Positions 1 to 8,075 of a DNA stretch of 40,495 bases are shown in pieces (position 1 is the first letter of the stretch; every line of letters begins with the position of its first letter). The stretch is from Rhizobium sp. CCGE 510 (GTDB taxonomy: Bacteria > Pseudomonadota > Alphaproteobacteria > Rhizobiales > Rhizobiaceae), in NCBI RefSeq assembly GCF_000292525.1, contig NZ_AEYF01000009.1, positions 1 to 40,495 of the forward strand, written 5' to 3'. The position numbers and the translations under genes are program-made. The notes beneath the pieces were generated by a model. The model was not told the DNA's origin and made no database searches. It worked only from the letters and a program-made list of their open reading frames with translations.

Positions 1-190
1 CGCCGATCTCGGTCCCCGAAAGACCCTCTTCCGAAATGAAGCTGACGCGCATGAAGAACTTGCCGGTATCGAGATCGTCGAACTGCGAGCTGTCGATGAT
101 GTTGCAGCCCTTGTCGGCCAGATAACTCGAAATCGCCGCCACGATGCCGCGCGTCGACTTGCAGGATACGGTGAGTACGACGTTTTTCAT
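1..190 (-). CDS. purU: Formyltetrahydrofolate deformylase, N-terminal part (cut by window edge)
   Basis: Only the first 63 codons are inside the window. The start ATG (188-190) is preceded by AAGGA about 10 bases upstream. The visible part is an ACT-type regulatory domain: a beta strand (MKNVVLTVSC), a helix (RGIVAAISSYLADKGC), then NIIDSSQFDD and KFFMRVSF, which is the usual opening of PurU. PurU hydrolyses 10-formyl-tetrahydrofolate to formate and tetrahydrofolate in the cytoplasm. It lies 87 bp downstream of glnT on the same strand, as expected if it removes one-carbon units made by the SoxBDAG-like enzyme. The catalytic formyltransferase-like domain lies outside the window, so the call rests on the N-terminus and context. 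Confidence 0.8.
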   Translation of the reverse strand, partial: MKNVVLTVSCKSTRGIVAAISSYLADKGCNIIDSSQFDDLDTGKFFMRVSFISEEGLSGTEIG

Positions 191-231
191 GCCGTCTTTT
201 CCTTTGCGAGATCAGGTACCGATAATGCGAT

Positions 232-257
232 CATGCCGAAGCTTCCGCTCCGGCATG
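232..257. other. Intercistronic hairpin between glnT and purU
   Basis: CATGCCG at 232-238 pairs perfectly with CGGCATG at 251-257 around a 12-base loop that itself contains GAAGCTTC. There is no T-run on the transcribed (minus) strand, so it reads as an mRNA hairpin rather than a terminator. It may adjust the amount of purU message relative to glnT; this is inference. Confidence 0.35.
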
Positions 258-277
258 TCGAAGACATCGGTCGGCGC

Positions 278-1585
278 TCAGATGTCGAGCGTGCTGTCGC
301 GTTCCCATTGGGTGAAATGCGAGCAATAGGCATCCCATTCCCGATGCTTGAGCTTCAGGTAGGCGGCGGAAAATTCCGGCCCCATCGCCTGCTTCAGGCC
401 CTCGTCGGCATCATAGGCGCGCAGCGCATCGAGCAGGTTGAGCGGCAGGCGCGGCGCGTCCTTCACCAGATGCCCCTCGGCATACATGTCGATATCGTAG
501 TGCCGGCCGGGGTCTGCCTGGCTGCGGATACCGTCGAGACCGGCCGCGATGATGATCGCCTGCAGCAGGTAGGGATTGACAGCGCCGTCCGGCAAACGCA
601 GCTCGAAACGTCCCGGTCCCGGCACGCGCACCATGTGGGTGCGGTTGTTGCCGGTCCAGGTCACGGTATTCGGCGACCAGGTAGCGCCCGAGGTCGTGCG
701 TGGCGCGTTGATGCGCTTGTAGGAGTTGACCGTCGGATTGGTGACCGCGGCAAGCGCCGAGGCATGTTTCATGATGCCGCCGAGGAAGGTCTTGCCTTGA
801 GCCGAGAGCCCAAAGGCCATCTCCTTGTCCGCGAAGGCGTTGACCTTGCCGTCGAGGTCCCACACCGAGATGTGGGCGTGGCAGCCGTTTCCGGTCAGGC
901 CCTTGAAGGGTTTCGGCATGAAGGTGGCGCGAAGCCCGTGTTTCTCGGCGACCGACTTGACCATGAACTTGAAGAAGGAGTGCTTGTCCGCCGTCTTCAG
1001 AACGTCGTCATACTCCCAATTCATCTCGAACTGGCCGTTCGCATCCTCGTGATCGTTCTGGTAGGGCTTCCAGCCGAGTTCCAGCATGTAGTCGCAGATC
1101 TCGGCGATGACGTCGTAGCGACGCATCACGGCCTGCTGATCGTAGCAAGGCTTCTCGGCGGTATCGAACTGATCTGAAATCACCGAGCCGTCGGCGGAGA
1201 TCAGAAAGAACTCGGGCTCCACGCCGGTTTTCACCCGGAGCCCTTCTTTCGCAGCTTCAGCGACCAGTCTTTTCAAGAGCACACGCGGTGCCTGTTCGAC
1301 GGGTTGATCCTCCATGACGCAGTCGGCTGCAACCCATGCGACGTCTTTCTTCCACGGGAGCTGGATGACGGAGGACGCATCGGGAACCGCAAACAGGTCG
1401 GGATGGGCGGGCGTCAGATCGAGCCAGGTTGCAAAGCCCGCGAAGCCGGCGCCATCTTTCTGCATATCGGCAATGGCTTCTGCCGGGACCAGCTTGGCAC
1501 GTTGGCCGCCGAACAGGTCGGTGTAGCTGATCATGAAATATTTGATGCCTTTGTCTCTAGCAAAAGCAGCAAGATCCAGTGTCAT
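278..1585 (-). CDS. glnT: Type III glutamine synthetase family; probable gamma-glutamylmethylamide synthetase
   Basis: The 435-residue protein has the glutamine-synthetase fold: an N-terminal beta-grasp part with YFMISYTDLFGGQRAKLVP, the metal-binding GVEPEFF around residue 122, GNGCHAHISV, and the NAPRTTSGATWSPN and RFELRLPDGAVNPYL catalytic segments. It matches rhizobial GlnT in size. In the family, GlnT-like proteins beside glx and sox genes act as gamma-glutamylmethylamide synthetase (GmaS): methylamine + glutamate + ATP to gamma-glutamylmethylamide. Here it follows glxBCD on the same strand, 79 bp after glxD, with purU behind it. I infer the GmaS role from context; plain glutamine synthesis is the alternative and the sequence alone does not separate them. 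Confidence 0.85.
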   Translation of the reverse strand: MTLDLAAFARDKGIKYFMISYTDLFGGQRAKLVPAEAIADMQKDGAGFAGFATWLDLTPAHPDLFAVPDASSVIQLPWKKDVAWVAADCVMEDQPVEQAPRVLLKRLVAEAAKEGLRVKTGVEPEFFLISADGSVISDQFDTAEKPCYDQQAVMRRYDVIAEICDYMLELGWKPYQNDHEDANGQFEMNWEYDDVLKTADKHSFFKFMVKSVAEKHGLRATFMPKPFKGLTGNGCHAHISVWDLDGKVNAFADKEMAFGLSAQGKTFLGGIMKHASALAAVTNPTVNSYKRINAPRTTSGATWSPNTVTWTGNNRTHMVRVPGPGRFELRLPDGAVNPYLLQAIIIAAGLDGIRSQADPGRHYDIDMYAEGHLVKDAPRLPLNLLDALRAYDADEGLKQAMGPEFSAAYLKLKHREWDAYCSHFTQWERDSTLDI

Positions 1586-1635
1586 TCTCGTTCCCCTTTG
1601 GATTTTTTGGAGACACCTTGGTTATGAATGCGAGA

Positions 1636-1657
1636 CGGCCGGACTTTCGCCCGGCCG
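1636..1657. other. Intercistronic hairpin between glxD and glnT
   Basis: CGGCCGG (1636-1642) and CCGGCCG (1651-1657) form a perfect 7-bp GC stem with an 8-base loop. On the transcribed minus strand it is not followed by T residues, so it is not a standard terminator. It lies inside the presumed glx-glnT transcript and may protect message ends or cause partial termination. Confidence 0.4.
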
Positions 1658-1664
1658 GTAAAAA

Positions 1665-2993
1665 TCAGTAGCCTCCCTTGCCCGGATACCAATTTGTGCC
1701 GGCGAGCGGGATCTGGGCCATGGCGGCCGCCTCCATCGTCAGCGCGCAAAGATCTTCCGGTTCCAGGTTATGCAGGTGGTTCTTGCCGCAGGCGCGCGCG
1801 ATGGTCTGGGCTTCCAGCGTCATCACCTTCAGATAGTTGGCGAGACGGCGGCCCGCGGCGACCGGATCAAGACGCTTCATCAGTTCCGGGTCCTGCGTCG
1901 TGATGCCGGCCGGGTCCTTGCCTTCATGCCAGTCGTCATAGGCGCCGGCCGTCGTGCCGAGTTTCTTGTATTCGTCTTCCCAATGCGGATCGTTGTCGCC
2001 GATCGCAACGAGCGCCGCCGTGCCGATGGCGACGGCATCAGCACCCAGCGCCAAAGCCTTGGCTACATCGGCGCCGGAACGGATGCCGCCCGAGATGATC
2101 AGCTGCACCTTGCGATGCATGCCGAGATCCTGCAGCGCCTGAACCGCCGGACGAATGCAGGCGAGCGTCGGCATGCCGACATTCTCGATGAAGACATCCT
2201 GCGTCGCGGCGGTTCCGCCCTGCATGCCATCGAGCACCACCACGTCGGCACCGGCTTTCACCGCAAGCGCCGTATCGTAATAGGGACGCGCGCCGCCGAC
2301 CTTGACGTAGATCGGCTTTTCCCAGTCGGTGATCTCGCGCAGTTCGAGGATCTTGATTTCGAGGTCGTCCGGGCCAGTCCAATCCGGATGGCGGCAAGCC
2401 GAGCGCTGGTCGATGCCCTTGGGCAGGTTGCGCATGTTGGCGACGCGATCGGAGATCTTCTGGCCGAGCAGCATGCCGCCGCCGCCGGGCTTGGCGCCCT
2501 GGCCGACAACCACTTCGATCGCATCGGCGCGACGCAGGTCCTTCGGATTCATGCCGTATCGCGACGGCAGATATTGGTAGACCAGCGTCTGCGAATGGCC
2601 GCGCTCTTCATCGGTCATCCCGCCATCGCCTGTGGTGGTGGAGGTTCCGGCTATCGTCGCGCCGCGTCCGAGCGCTTCCTTGGCATTGCCGGACAGGGCG
2701 CCGAAGCTCATGCCGGCAATGGTGATCGGCGTCTTCAGGTAAATGGGCTTCTTGGCAAAGCGCGTGCCGAGGACGACCGACGTGTCGCATTTCTCGCGGT
2801 AGCCTTCGAGCGGATAACGCGAGATCGATGCGCCGAGAAACAGCAGATCGTCGAAATGCGGAACCTTGCGTTTGGTGCCGGCGCCACGAATGTCGTAGAT
2901 GCCGGTCGCCGCCGCACGCCGGATCTCCGCCAGCGTGTAATCGTCGAAAGTCGCGGACTTGCGTGGCGGGGTATGGGGGTTGTGATAGCTCAT
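1665..2993 (-). CDS. glxD: Glutamate-synthase-like FMN subunit (GlxD / MgsC type)
   Basis: The start is placed at the ATG at 2993 (MSYHNPHTPPRK, 442 residues) because the open frame upstream runs into glxC and reads as shadow sequence; a GAGGCGAGG purine run precedes it. The protein matches the central FMN domain of large-subunit glutamate synthase: GGGGMLLGQKISDRVA, DDLEIKILELREI, IYVKVGGARPY, VVLDGMQGGTAATQ, IISGGIRSGADVAKALALGADAV. It lacks the amidotransferase and beta-helix domains, which are encoded by glxB and glxC. The assembled enzyme resembles N-methylglutamate synthase (MgsABC), moving the methylamino group of gamma-glutamylmethylamide to glutamate or 2-oxoglutarate. GlxC ends 14 bp upstream, so the genes are co-transcribed. 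Confidence 0.88.
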   Translation of the reverse strand: MSYHNPHTPPRKSATFDDYTLAEIRRAAATGIYDIRGAGTKRKVPHFDDLLFLGASISRYPLEGYREKCDTSVVLGTRFAKKPIYLKTPITIAGMSFGALSGNAKEALGRGATIAGTSTTTGDGGMTDEERGHSQTLVYQYLPSRYGMNPKDLRRADAIEVVVGQGAKPGGGGMLLGQKISDRVANMRNLPKGIDQRSACRHPDWTGPDDLEIKILELREITDWEKPIYVKVGGARPYYDTALAVKAGADVVVLDGMQGGTAATQDVFIENVGMPTLACIRPAVQALQDLGMHRKVQLIISGGIRSGADVAKALALGADAVAIGTAALVAIGDNDPHWEDEYKKLGTTAGAYDDWHEGKDPAGITTQDPELMKRLDPVAAGRRLANYLKVMTLEAQTIARACGKNHLHNLEPEDLCALTMEAAAMAQIPLAGTNWYPGKGGY

Positions 2994-3007
2994 GATGGTC
3001 CCTCGCC

Positions 3008-3694
3008 TCAATACGCGTCGGCATTGTCGATGTTGAAATTGTAGAGCTTGCGGGCCGAGCCGTAACGCTTGAACTCCTCCGGCCTTACTTCGGTCACGCC
3101 AGCCTTTTCGAGAAGTTCGGCGAGCTTCGTCAGATGCTCGGGCCGCAGCTCCTTTTCGATGCAATCGGCACCCAAGCTCTTGACCGACCCGCGCACGAAG
3201 AGCTTTGCCTCGTAAAGCGAATCCCCAAGCGCATCGCCGGCATCGCCGAGCACCACGAGGTGGCCGGACTGGCCCATGAAGGCGGACATGTGGCCGATAT
3301 TGCCGTGAACGACGATGTCGATGCCCTTCATCGAGATGCCGCAGCGCGACGCCGCATTGCCCTTGATGACGAGCAGGCCGCCGCGTCCGGTTGCGCCGGC
3401 ATACTGGCTGGCATCGCCCTCGATGACGACGGTTCCCGACATCATGTTTTCGGCGACACCCGGACCTGCCGAACCATGAACGGTGACGGTCCCGCCGTCG
3501 TTCATGCCGGCGCAGTAGTAGCCGACGGGTCCCTTCACATCGACGGTGACGGGCGCATCGATCCCGACGGCAACCGAATGGCTGCCGCGCGGATTGACGA
3601 CTTCGAAGGAAAGGTCGTTCGAACCTTGCTGGATATTGTGCAGGGCACTGTTGAGTTCACGCAACGGCGTAGTGGCAAGATCAATGACAGGCAT
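3008..3694 (-). CDS. glxC: Glutamate-synthase C-terminal beta-helix subunit (GlxC / MgsB type)
   Basis: This 228-residue protein is the GXGXG domain that ends large-subunit glutamate synthase. It shows a right-handed beta-helix built of repeated short turns: VDVKGPVGYYCAGMNDGGTV, HGSAGPGVAENMMSGTVV, EGDASQYAGATGRGGLLV, KGNAASRCGISMKGIDIVV, HGNIGHMSAFMGQSG. In glutamate synthase this domain is structural and holds the domains around the ammonia channel. It sits between glxB (38 bp upstream) and glxD (14 bp downstream) on the minus strand. Splitting one polypeptide into three genes is typical of the Glx/Mgs group. There are no membrane segments or leader, so it should be cytoplasmic. Confidence 0.88.
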   Translation of the reverse strand: MPVIDLATTPLRELNSALHNIQQGSNDLSFEVVNPRGSHSVAVGIDAPVTVDVKGPVGYYCAGMNDGGTVTVHGSAGPGVAENMMSGTVVIEGDASQYAGATGRGGLLVIKGNAASRCGISMKGIDIVVHGNIGHMSAFMGQSGHLVVLGDAGDALGDSLYEAKLFVRGSVKSLGADCIEKELRPEHLTKLAELLEKAGVTEVRPEEFKRYGSARKLYNFNIDNADAY

Positions 3695-3732
3695 GTTTCA
3701 ATAACCCTTGGAGAATACGCATGAGGCGCCGG

Positions 3733-4641
3733 TCAATCCGATTTCTGGTGATCCCAGAAGTAGACGGTTGCAGGCTCCGGCTCCCAGACCCGGGCAGTCT
3801 CGATGCCGGGCAGATTGACCAGTGCCCGGTATTCAGAACCGAAGGCGACATACTGGTCCGTTTCGGCCATGACAGCGGGCTTGCAGGCAATCGGATCGCG
3901 CAGAACGCCGAAGCCGGACTTGGTACCGACAACGAAGGTAAAGAAACCGTCGAGATCATCGACCGCGCCTTCCAGCGCCTGGCCGAGATTCTTGCCCTTG
4001 GCCATTTCTGCCGTCAGATAGGCGGCCGCGACCTCGGTGTCGTTTTCCGTTTCGAAGGACATGCCTTCGCGCTTCAGCTCGCGGCGCAGATTGTTGTGGT
4101 TCGACAATGAGCCGTTATGCACCAGGCACTGGTCGGAACCTGTGGAGAAAGGATGGGCACCGAGCGTCGTCACCGCCGATTCGGTCGCCATGCGGGTATG
4201 TCCGATGCCGTGGGTGCCGGCCATCGAGTTGACCGCGAAGCGGGAGACGACGTCCTTCGGCAGGCCGGTCTCCTTGTAAATCTCGATCGCATCGCCGCTG
4301 CTCATGATGCGCACGTCAGGGCGCAGTTCGGCAATGGCTGCCCTGCCCGCGTCGATCAGGTCCTTCGCAAGGGTGATGACGGCGTGTGTGCTCTTGATCT
4401 GGATGGCGACGGGCGTGCCGATCGCCTGGCCGAGCTCGGCATCGAGGCCGGCGAAATCCGCCTTTGGATTGGCTGATTGGATGGTGATCTTGGCATTGCT
4501 GCCGACGGCATTGCCGTAGATCGCGATGCCGGCGCTGTCCGGTCCGCGATCCGTCATCGTCACCAGCATGGACGACAGCAGTGCGCCGAGCTCCGGTTCG
4601 AGACTTTTATCTTTGAGGAACAGCCCCACAATTCCGCACAT
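3733..4641 (-). CDS. glxB: Class II glutamine amidotransferase subunit (GlxB / MgsA type)
   Basis: The start is set at the ATG at 4641, giving MCGIVG with Cys2 as the N-terminal nucleophile once Met is removed. A TTG six bases further upstream would bury the Cys and leaves no room for the GGAGG ribosome site, which is 8 bases before this ATG. Other family marks in the 302-residue protein are GTHGIGHTRMATES, LGAHPFS, VHNGSLSNHNNLRREL (oxyanion NG) and NDTEVAAAYL. In glutamate synthase this domain releases ammonia from glutamine; in the Mgs enzyme it is thought to act on gamma-glutamylmethylamide, releasing methylamine to the FMN subunit. It is the first gene of the glxBCD-glnT run. Confidence 0.87.
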   Translation of the reverse strand: MCGIVGLFLKDKSLEPELGALLSSMLVTMTDRGPDSAGIAIYGNAVGSNAKITIQSANPKADFAGLDAELGQAIGTPVAIQIKSTHAVITLAKDLIDAGRAAIAELRPDVRIMSSGDAIEIYKETGLPKDVVSRFAVNSMAGTHGIGHTRMATESAVTTLGAHPFSTGSDQCLVHNGSLSNHNNLRRELKREGMSFETENDTEVAAAYLTAEMAKGKNLGQALEGAVDDLDGFFTFVVGTKSGFGVLRDPIACKPAVMAETDQYVAFGSEYRALVNLPGIETARVWEPEPATVYFWDHQKSD

Positions 4642-4729
4642 GACCAAACCTCCGTTCGCGTTGAGAAAGGACTAGCAGGTCTGTTTTCGCATATCAACTG
4701 GTAAGAAAGATTTTTTCTTTTAAGGCAAG
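4642..4729 (-). promoter_or_regulatory. Possible promoter and AT-rich dyad before glxB
   Basis: This 88-bp gap between the XRE gene and glxB is AT-rich. On the minus strand TTGATA (4692-4697) stands 17 bases before TAGTCC (4669-4674), a plausible -35 with a poor -10. Next to it AAAGA/TCTTT arms (4706-4720) form an AT dyad that could bind the upstream regulator. The glxB ribosome site GGAGG lies at the glxB end. The promoter is a guess from spacing only. Confidence 0.3.
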
Positions 4730-5455
4730 TTAGCCTTTCGAGCCGCGCTGGGGATAGGTGATGATCGAAAGGTATTTGCTCGGCAGTTTCACCAGTTGCT
4801 CAGGCCCATGCGGCGCGTCGGCATCGAAGAACAGACTGTCGCCCGGCTGCATCTGGAAAAGCTGGTCGCCATGGCGGTAAACGACCTCGCCTTCGAGCAT
4901 GTAGAGAAATTCCATGCCCTCGTGCTGGAAAGTCGGGAAGGTGTCCGAATCGGCCGTCAGGGTGATGAGATAGGGCTCGACGATGACGCCGCTGGTGTTG
5001 TTGTCGATATGGCCGAGCAGATTATACTGGTGGCCGGCGCGCGTGCCGCGCCGCTCGAGCTCTATACCCTGACCCGCTTTGACGAAGACGGCGTTGCGCG
5101 GTTCCTCGTAGCGCCTGAAGAAAGCGGTCAGCGGCACGCCGAGCGCCCGCGACAGCGATTGCAGCGTCGTCAACGACGGCGAGATGTTGCCGTTCTCGAT
5201 CTTCGACAGCATGCCGAGCGAAATGCCGGTGGCGGCGGCCAGGTCGGTGACCGTGATGCCGAGTTTCTTGCGGTAGGCGCGCACCTCGTGGCCGATCGCC
5301 ATTTCGAGGTTGTTTTCCTTCGGCTCGCGAACGGCGTGCGGATCCTGGGAAAAGGCAGCGCGTCCACCTTGCGTCTGTTCCAGTTGCTCTGCCGCTTGAA
5401 GCTTGGATCTCATGCTGCCACCTTCGCTTGTGTTCAAAGGCAACCCTATCGCCAT
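4730..5455 (-). CDS. XRE-family regulator with C-terminal cupin domain
   Basis: The 241-residue protein has a Cro/C1-type helix-turn-helix at about residues 57-112 (VTDLAAATGISLGMLSKIEN, then SPSLTTLQSLSRALGVPLTAFF) and a cupin sensor fold at about 150-238 (HEGMEFLYMLEGEVVYRHGD, QMQPGDSLFFDADAPHGPE). The start at 5455 has GAGGAA 10 bases upstream; an ATG at 5413 would also serve. HTH-cupin proteins commonly sense small ligands and control neighbouring amine or amino-acid catabolic genes. It lies between glxA (28 bp upstream) and glxB (88 bp downstream), all on the minus strand, so it probably controls the glx/glnT and sox genes. The ligand is unknown; a methylated amine or N-methylglutamate would fit. 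Confidence 0.85.
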   Translation of the reverse strand: MAIGLPLNTSEGGSMRSKLQAAEQLEQTQGGRAAFSQDPHAVREPKENNLEMAIGHEVRAYRKKLGITVTDLAAATGISLGMLSKIENGNISPSLTTLQSLSRALGVPLTAFFRRYEEPRNAVFVKAGQGIELERRGTRAGHQYNLLGHIDNNTSGVIVEPYLITLTADSDTFPTFQHEGMEFLYMLEGEVVYRHGDQLFQMQPGDSLFFDADAPHGPEQLVKLPSKYLSIITYPQRGSKG

Positions 5456-5483
5456 AGTGAAAATTCCTCAACCGTGAAGAAAA

Positions 5484-6443
5484 CTATTCCCGCCGCGCCT
5501 GACGCGGAGCGGTTCCGTAGACGGCGCGGAACATCCGGGAAAAATGGCTCAGACTGGAAAAGCCGGTGGCGACGGCGATCTCCGAGACGGAAAGCGGGCT
5601 CTGCTTCAACAGGCGGTGGGCATGCTGCAGTCGGATCCGGCGATACTGATCGAGATAGGTGGTGCCGAGATGGGTCGAGAACAGCCGGTCGAGATGACGG
5701 GTGGTGACGCCGGCGATACGTGCCATGGCGACGCGCTCCAGCGGCATCTCGATCGTCTCCTCCATTCGTTCGAGAACGCTGAGCAGGCCGGGATGGTGGA
5801 CGCCGTAACGCTCCGCCAGCGAGGCGCGCTGGGGGGCCGCCGGCTCGTTGACCTCGGTATGAAGATACCAGTCGCTGACGCGGCGGGCGAAATCCGGCCC
5901 CATGCGCTCGGCGATCAGCACATGCATCATGTCGAGCGGCGCGATGCCGCCGCCGCAGGTGATCCGGTTGCCGTCGATCTTGAAGCGCGCCTGGCGCGGC
6001 GTGAGATCCGGGAAGGCCTCGAGAAGGGTAGCCGCATGTTCCCAATGGATGGTGAAGTCGCGACCGGAAAGCAATCCGGCCGCGGCCATCAGATACGGAC
6101 CGCCCGAGATGCCGCCGATCCTCACACCCTCGCGCGACAGCTGCCGCAGGCAGGCAAGCACAGCGGGATAACGCCAGTCGCGCGGCGAACCGCCAGCGCA
6201 GACGAAGACCGTTCCAAGGCCTGCGCCCCTGGCGGGAAGAGGTTCGGCCGGCACGGTCACGCCGGAGGAGGAGAGAGCGGGCGTCCCATCCGGCGAAAAG
6301 GTCTGCAGCCGATAGATTTCGCGACCGGCCAGCAGATTGGCCGCCCGCAACGGTTCGGTCGCCGAGGCATAGGACATCAGCGCAAATCCCGGGATCAGGA
6401 TGAAGCCGATCGTCTGCACGCTTCTGCTGTCATGTGAGGACAT
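5484..6443 (-). CDS. glxA: GlxA-family transcriptional regulator (DJ-1/PfpI domain plus AraC HTH)
   Basis: I place the start at the ATG at 6443 (MSSHDSRSVQTIGFILIPGF, 319 residues), with AGAGAAAGAG just upstream; an ATG at 6464 and a TTG at 6479 are in frame but lack good ribosome sites. Residues 10-180 are an amidotransferase-like DJ-1/PfpI sensor domain (GFILIPGFALMSYASATEPL, VFVCAGGSPRDW, GGISGGPYLMAAAGLL). Residues 220-315 carry two AraC helix-turn-helices (MARIAGVTTRHLDRLFSTHL; LSVSEIAVATGFSSLSHFSR). Such regulators govern carnitine, betaine and methylamine-type catabolism in proteobacteria. It is transcribed away from soxB and toward glxBCD, which suits a local activator. The inducer is not known. 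Confidence 0.87.
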   Translation of the reverse strand: MSSHDSRSVQTIGFILIPGFALMSYASATEPLRAANLLAGREIYRLQTFSPDGTPALSSSGVTVPAEPLPARGAGLGTVFVCAGGSPRDWRYPAVLACLRQLSREGVRIGGISGGPYLMAAAGLLSGRDFTIHWEHAATLLEAFPDLTPRQARFKIDGNRITCGGGIAPLDMMHVLIAERMGPDFARRVSDWYLHTEVNEPAAPQRASLAERYGVHHPGLLSVLERMEETIEMPLERVAMARIAGVTTRHLDRLFSTHLGTTYLDQYRRIRLQHAHRLLKQSPLSVSEIAVATGFSSLSHFSRMFRAVYGTAPRQARRE

Positions 6444-6530
6444 GTCTCTTTCTCTACGATTCATGTCCCTATTGTGCAAGTCCGCTCTTGGCTTTCTGGC
6501 ATCATGGGCCTGTTCTTTCGAGGCTCACTC
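6444..6530. promoter_or_regulatory. Divergent control region between glxA and soxB
   Basis: These 87 bp separate the leftward regulator/glx genes from the rightward sox operon and must hold the sox promoter unless it lies within glxA. I see no convincing -35/-10 pair or clear operator dyad. The soxB ribosome site GAGG lies about 9 bases before its ATG. Confidence 0.35.
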
Positions 6531-7781
6531 ATGCGCTATTCCGCTCTTTCGATTTTCCTGAACGGCCTTCGCGGCAATAGGAGCTGGGCGCCTGCCTGGC
6601 GCGATCCGGCGCCGAAGCCGCATTACGACGTCATCATCGTCGGCGGCGGCGGCCACGGCCTTGCCACCGCCTACTATCTCGCCAAGGAATTCGGCATCAC
6701 CAATGTCGCCGTCCTCGAAAAGGGTTATCTCGGCTCCGGCAATATCGGCAGGAACACGACGATCATCCGGTCGAACTACCTGCTGCCCGGCAACAATCCC
6801 TTCTACGAGCTGTCGATGAAGCTTTGGGAAGGCTTGGAGCAGGACTTCAACTTCAACGCCATGGTCTCGCAGCGCGGCGTCCTCAACCTTTTCCATTCCG
6901 ATGCGCAGCGCGATGCCTACACACGCCGCGGCAATGCCATGCGGCTGCACGGCGTCGACGCCGAGCTTCTCGACCGGCAGACCGTGCGTAAAAAACTGCC
7001 CTTCCTCGATTTCGACAATGCCCGTTTCCCGGTGATGGGCGCTTTGTACCAACCGCGCGGCGGCACGGTACGCCACGATGCGGTCGCCTGGGGTTATGCG
7101 CGCGGCGCCGACAGCCGCGGCGTCGATATCATCACCCAGTGCGAAGTGACCGGTATCCGCAGCGAAAATGGTAAGGTAACCGGCGTCGAGACCAGCAGGG
7201 GCTTCATCGGCTGCGGCAAGCTGGCGCTGGCGGCGGCCGGCAATTCCACCACCGTCGCCGATATGGCCGGCCTTCGCCTGCCGATTGAAAGCCATGTGCT
7301 GCAGGCCTTCGTCTCAGAAGGGCTGAAACCCTTCATCGACAATGTCGTCACCTTCGGCGCCGGTCATTTTTACGTCTCCCAGTCGGACAAGGGTGGCCTC
7401 GTCTTCGGCGGTGACATCGATGGTTACAATTCCTATGCCCAGCGCGGCAATCTGGCCTCGGTCGAACATGTCGCCGAAGCTGGACTGGCGATGATCCCGT
7501 CGCTGTCGCGCGTGCGGTTTTTGCGTTCCTGGGGCGGCGTCATGGACATGAGCATGGACGGCTCGCCGATCATCGACCGCACCCATATCGACAATCTTTA
7601 TCTCAACGCCGGCTGGTGTTACGGCGGCTTCAAGGCCACACCCGCCTCTGGCTTCTGCTACGCCCATCTGATCGCCCGCAATACCCCGCATCAGACCGCC
7701 CGCGCCTTCCGGCTCGACCGCTTCGCCCGCGGCTATCCGATCGACGAAAAGGGCGTCGGCGCCCAGCCCAATTTGCACTGA
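6531..7781 (+). CDS. soxB: Sarcosine-oxidase-like beta subunit (SoxB / MgdA type), FAD-dependent
   Basis: The start is taken at ATG 6531 (MRYSALSIFLNGLRG, 416 residues), preceded by GAGG and matching the known SoxB N-terminus; the open frame extends 19 codons upstream without a ribosome site. The dinucleotide-binding motif YDVIIVGGGGHGLATAYYLA and GNIGRNTTIIRSNYL near the FAD are characteristic, as is the C-terminal LYLNAGWCYGGFKATPASG. The beta subunit carries covalent flavin in the family and oxidises the N-methyl amino acid. With SoxD, SoxA and SoxG it forms a four-subunit cytoplasmic enzyme. In a locus with glxBCD and glnT the likely substrate is N-methylglutamate (MgdABCD) rather than sarcosine; that is an inference from gene context. 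Confidence 0.9.
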   Translation: MRYSALSIFLNGLRGNRSWAPAWRDPAPKPHYDVIIVGGGGHGLATAYYLAKEFGITNVAVLEKGYLGSGNIGRNTTIIRSNYLLPGNNPFYELSMKLWEGLEQDFNFNAMVSQRGVLNLFHSDAQRDAYTRRGNAMRLHGVDAELLDRQTVRKKLPFLDFDNARFPVMGALYQPRGGTVRHDAVAWGYARGADSRGVDIITQCEVTGIRSENGKVTGVETSRGFIGCGKLALAAAGNSTTVADMAGLRLPIESHVLQAFVSEGLKPFIDNVVTFGAGHFYVSQSDKGGLVFGGDIDGYNSYAQRGNLASVEHVAEAGLAMIPSLSRVRFLRSWGGVMDMSMDGSPIIDRTHIDNLYLNAGWCYGGFKATPASGFCYAHLIARNTPHQTARAFRLDRFARGYPIDEKGVGAQPNLH

Positions 7782-7793
7782 GGACATTTGACG

Positions 7794-8075
7794 ATGGCAA
7801 GCCTGATTTCATGTCCCCATTGCGGCGCCCGGCCCAAGGAGGAATTCTCGATCCGCGGCGATGCGGGCCTTATCAGACCGGCCCCGGATGCCGGTGCGGA
7901 GGCCTGGTTCGACTATGTCTATCTGCGCGACAATCCGCGTGGCAGCCACAGCGAATATTGGCACCATTCCTCTGGATGCCGCCGCTGGCTGATCGTCGAG
8001 CGCGATACCATCACCCATAAAGTCCATGGCGTCCGGGATGCTGCGCTTTCCAAGCTTGGCGGGGACCTGGCATGA
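7794..8075 (+). CDS. soxD: Sarcosine-oxidase-like delta subunit (SoxD / MgdB type)
   Basis: This is a 93-residue protein with a zinc-binding pattern: CPHCG near the N-terminus and H-H-S-S-G-C in SEYWHHSSGCRRWL, as in SoxD. The ATG at 7794 is chosen over an in-frame TTG two codons upstream because GAGG (overlapping the soxB stop) is correctly spaced to it. DYVYLRDNPRGSHSEYWHH is highly typical of the family. It is a small structural subunit of the heterotetramer. Its stop overlaps the soxA start (ATGA), indicating translational coupling. Confidence 0.9.
   Translation: MASLISCPHCGARPKEEFSIRGDAGLIRPAPDAGAEAWFDYVYLRDNPRGSHSEYWHHSSGCRRWLIVERDTITHKVHGVRDAALSKLGGDLA

Noticed and set aside
1770..3044. 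Long open frame antisense to glxD (424 codons)
   Set aside because: It mirrors glxD in the complementary frame, lacks a ribosome site and any recognisable domain; such frames are common in GC-rich genes.
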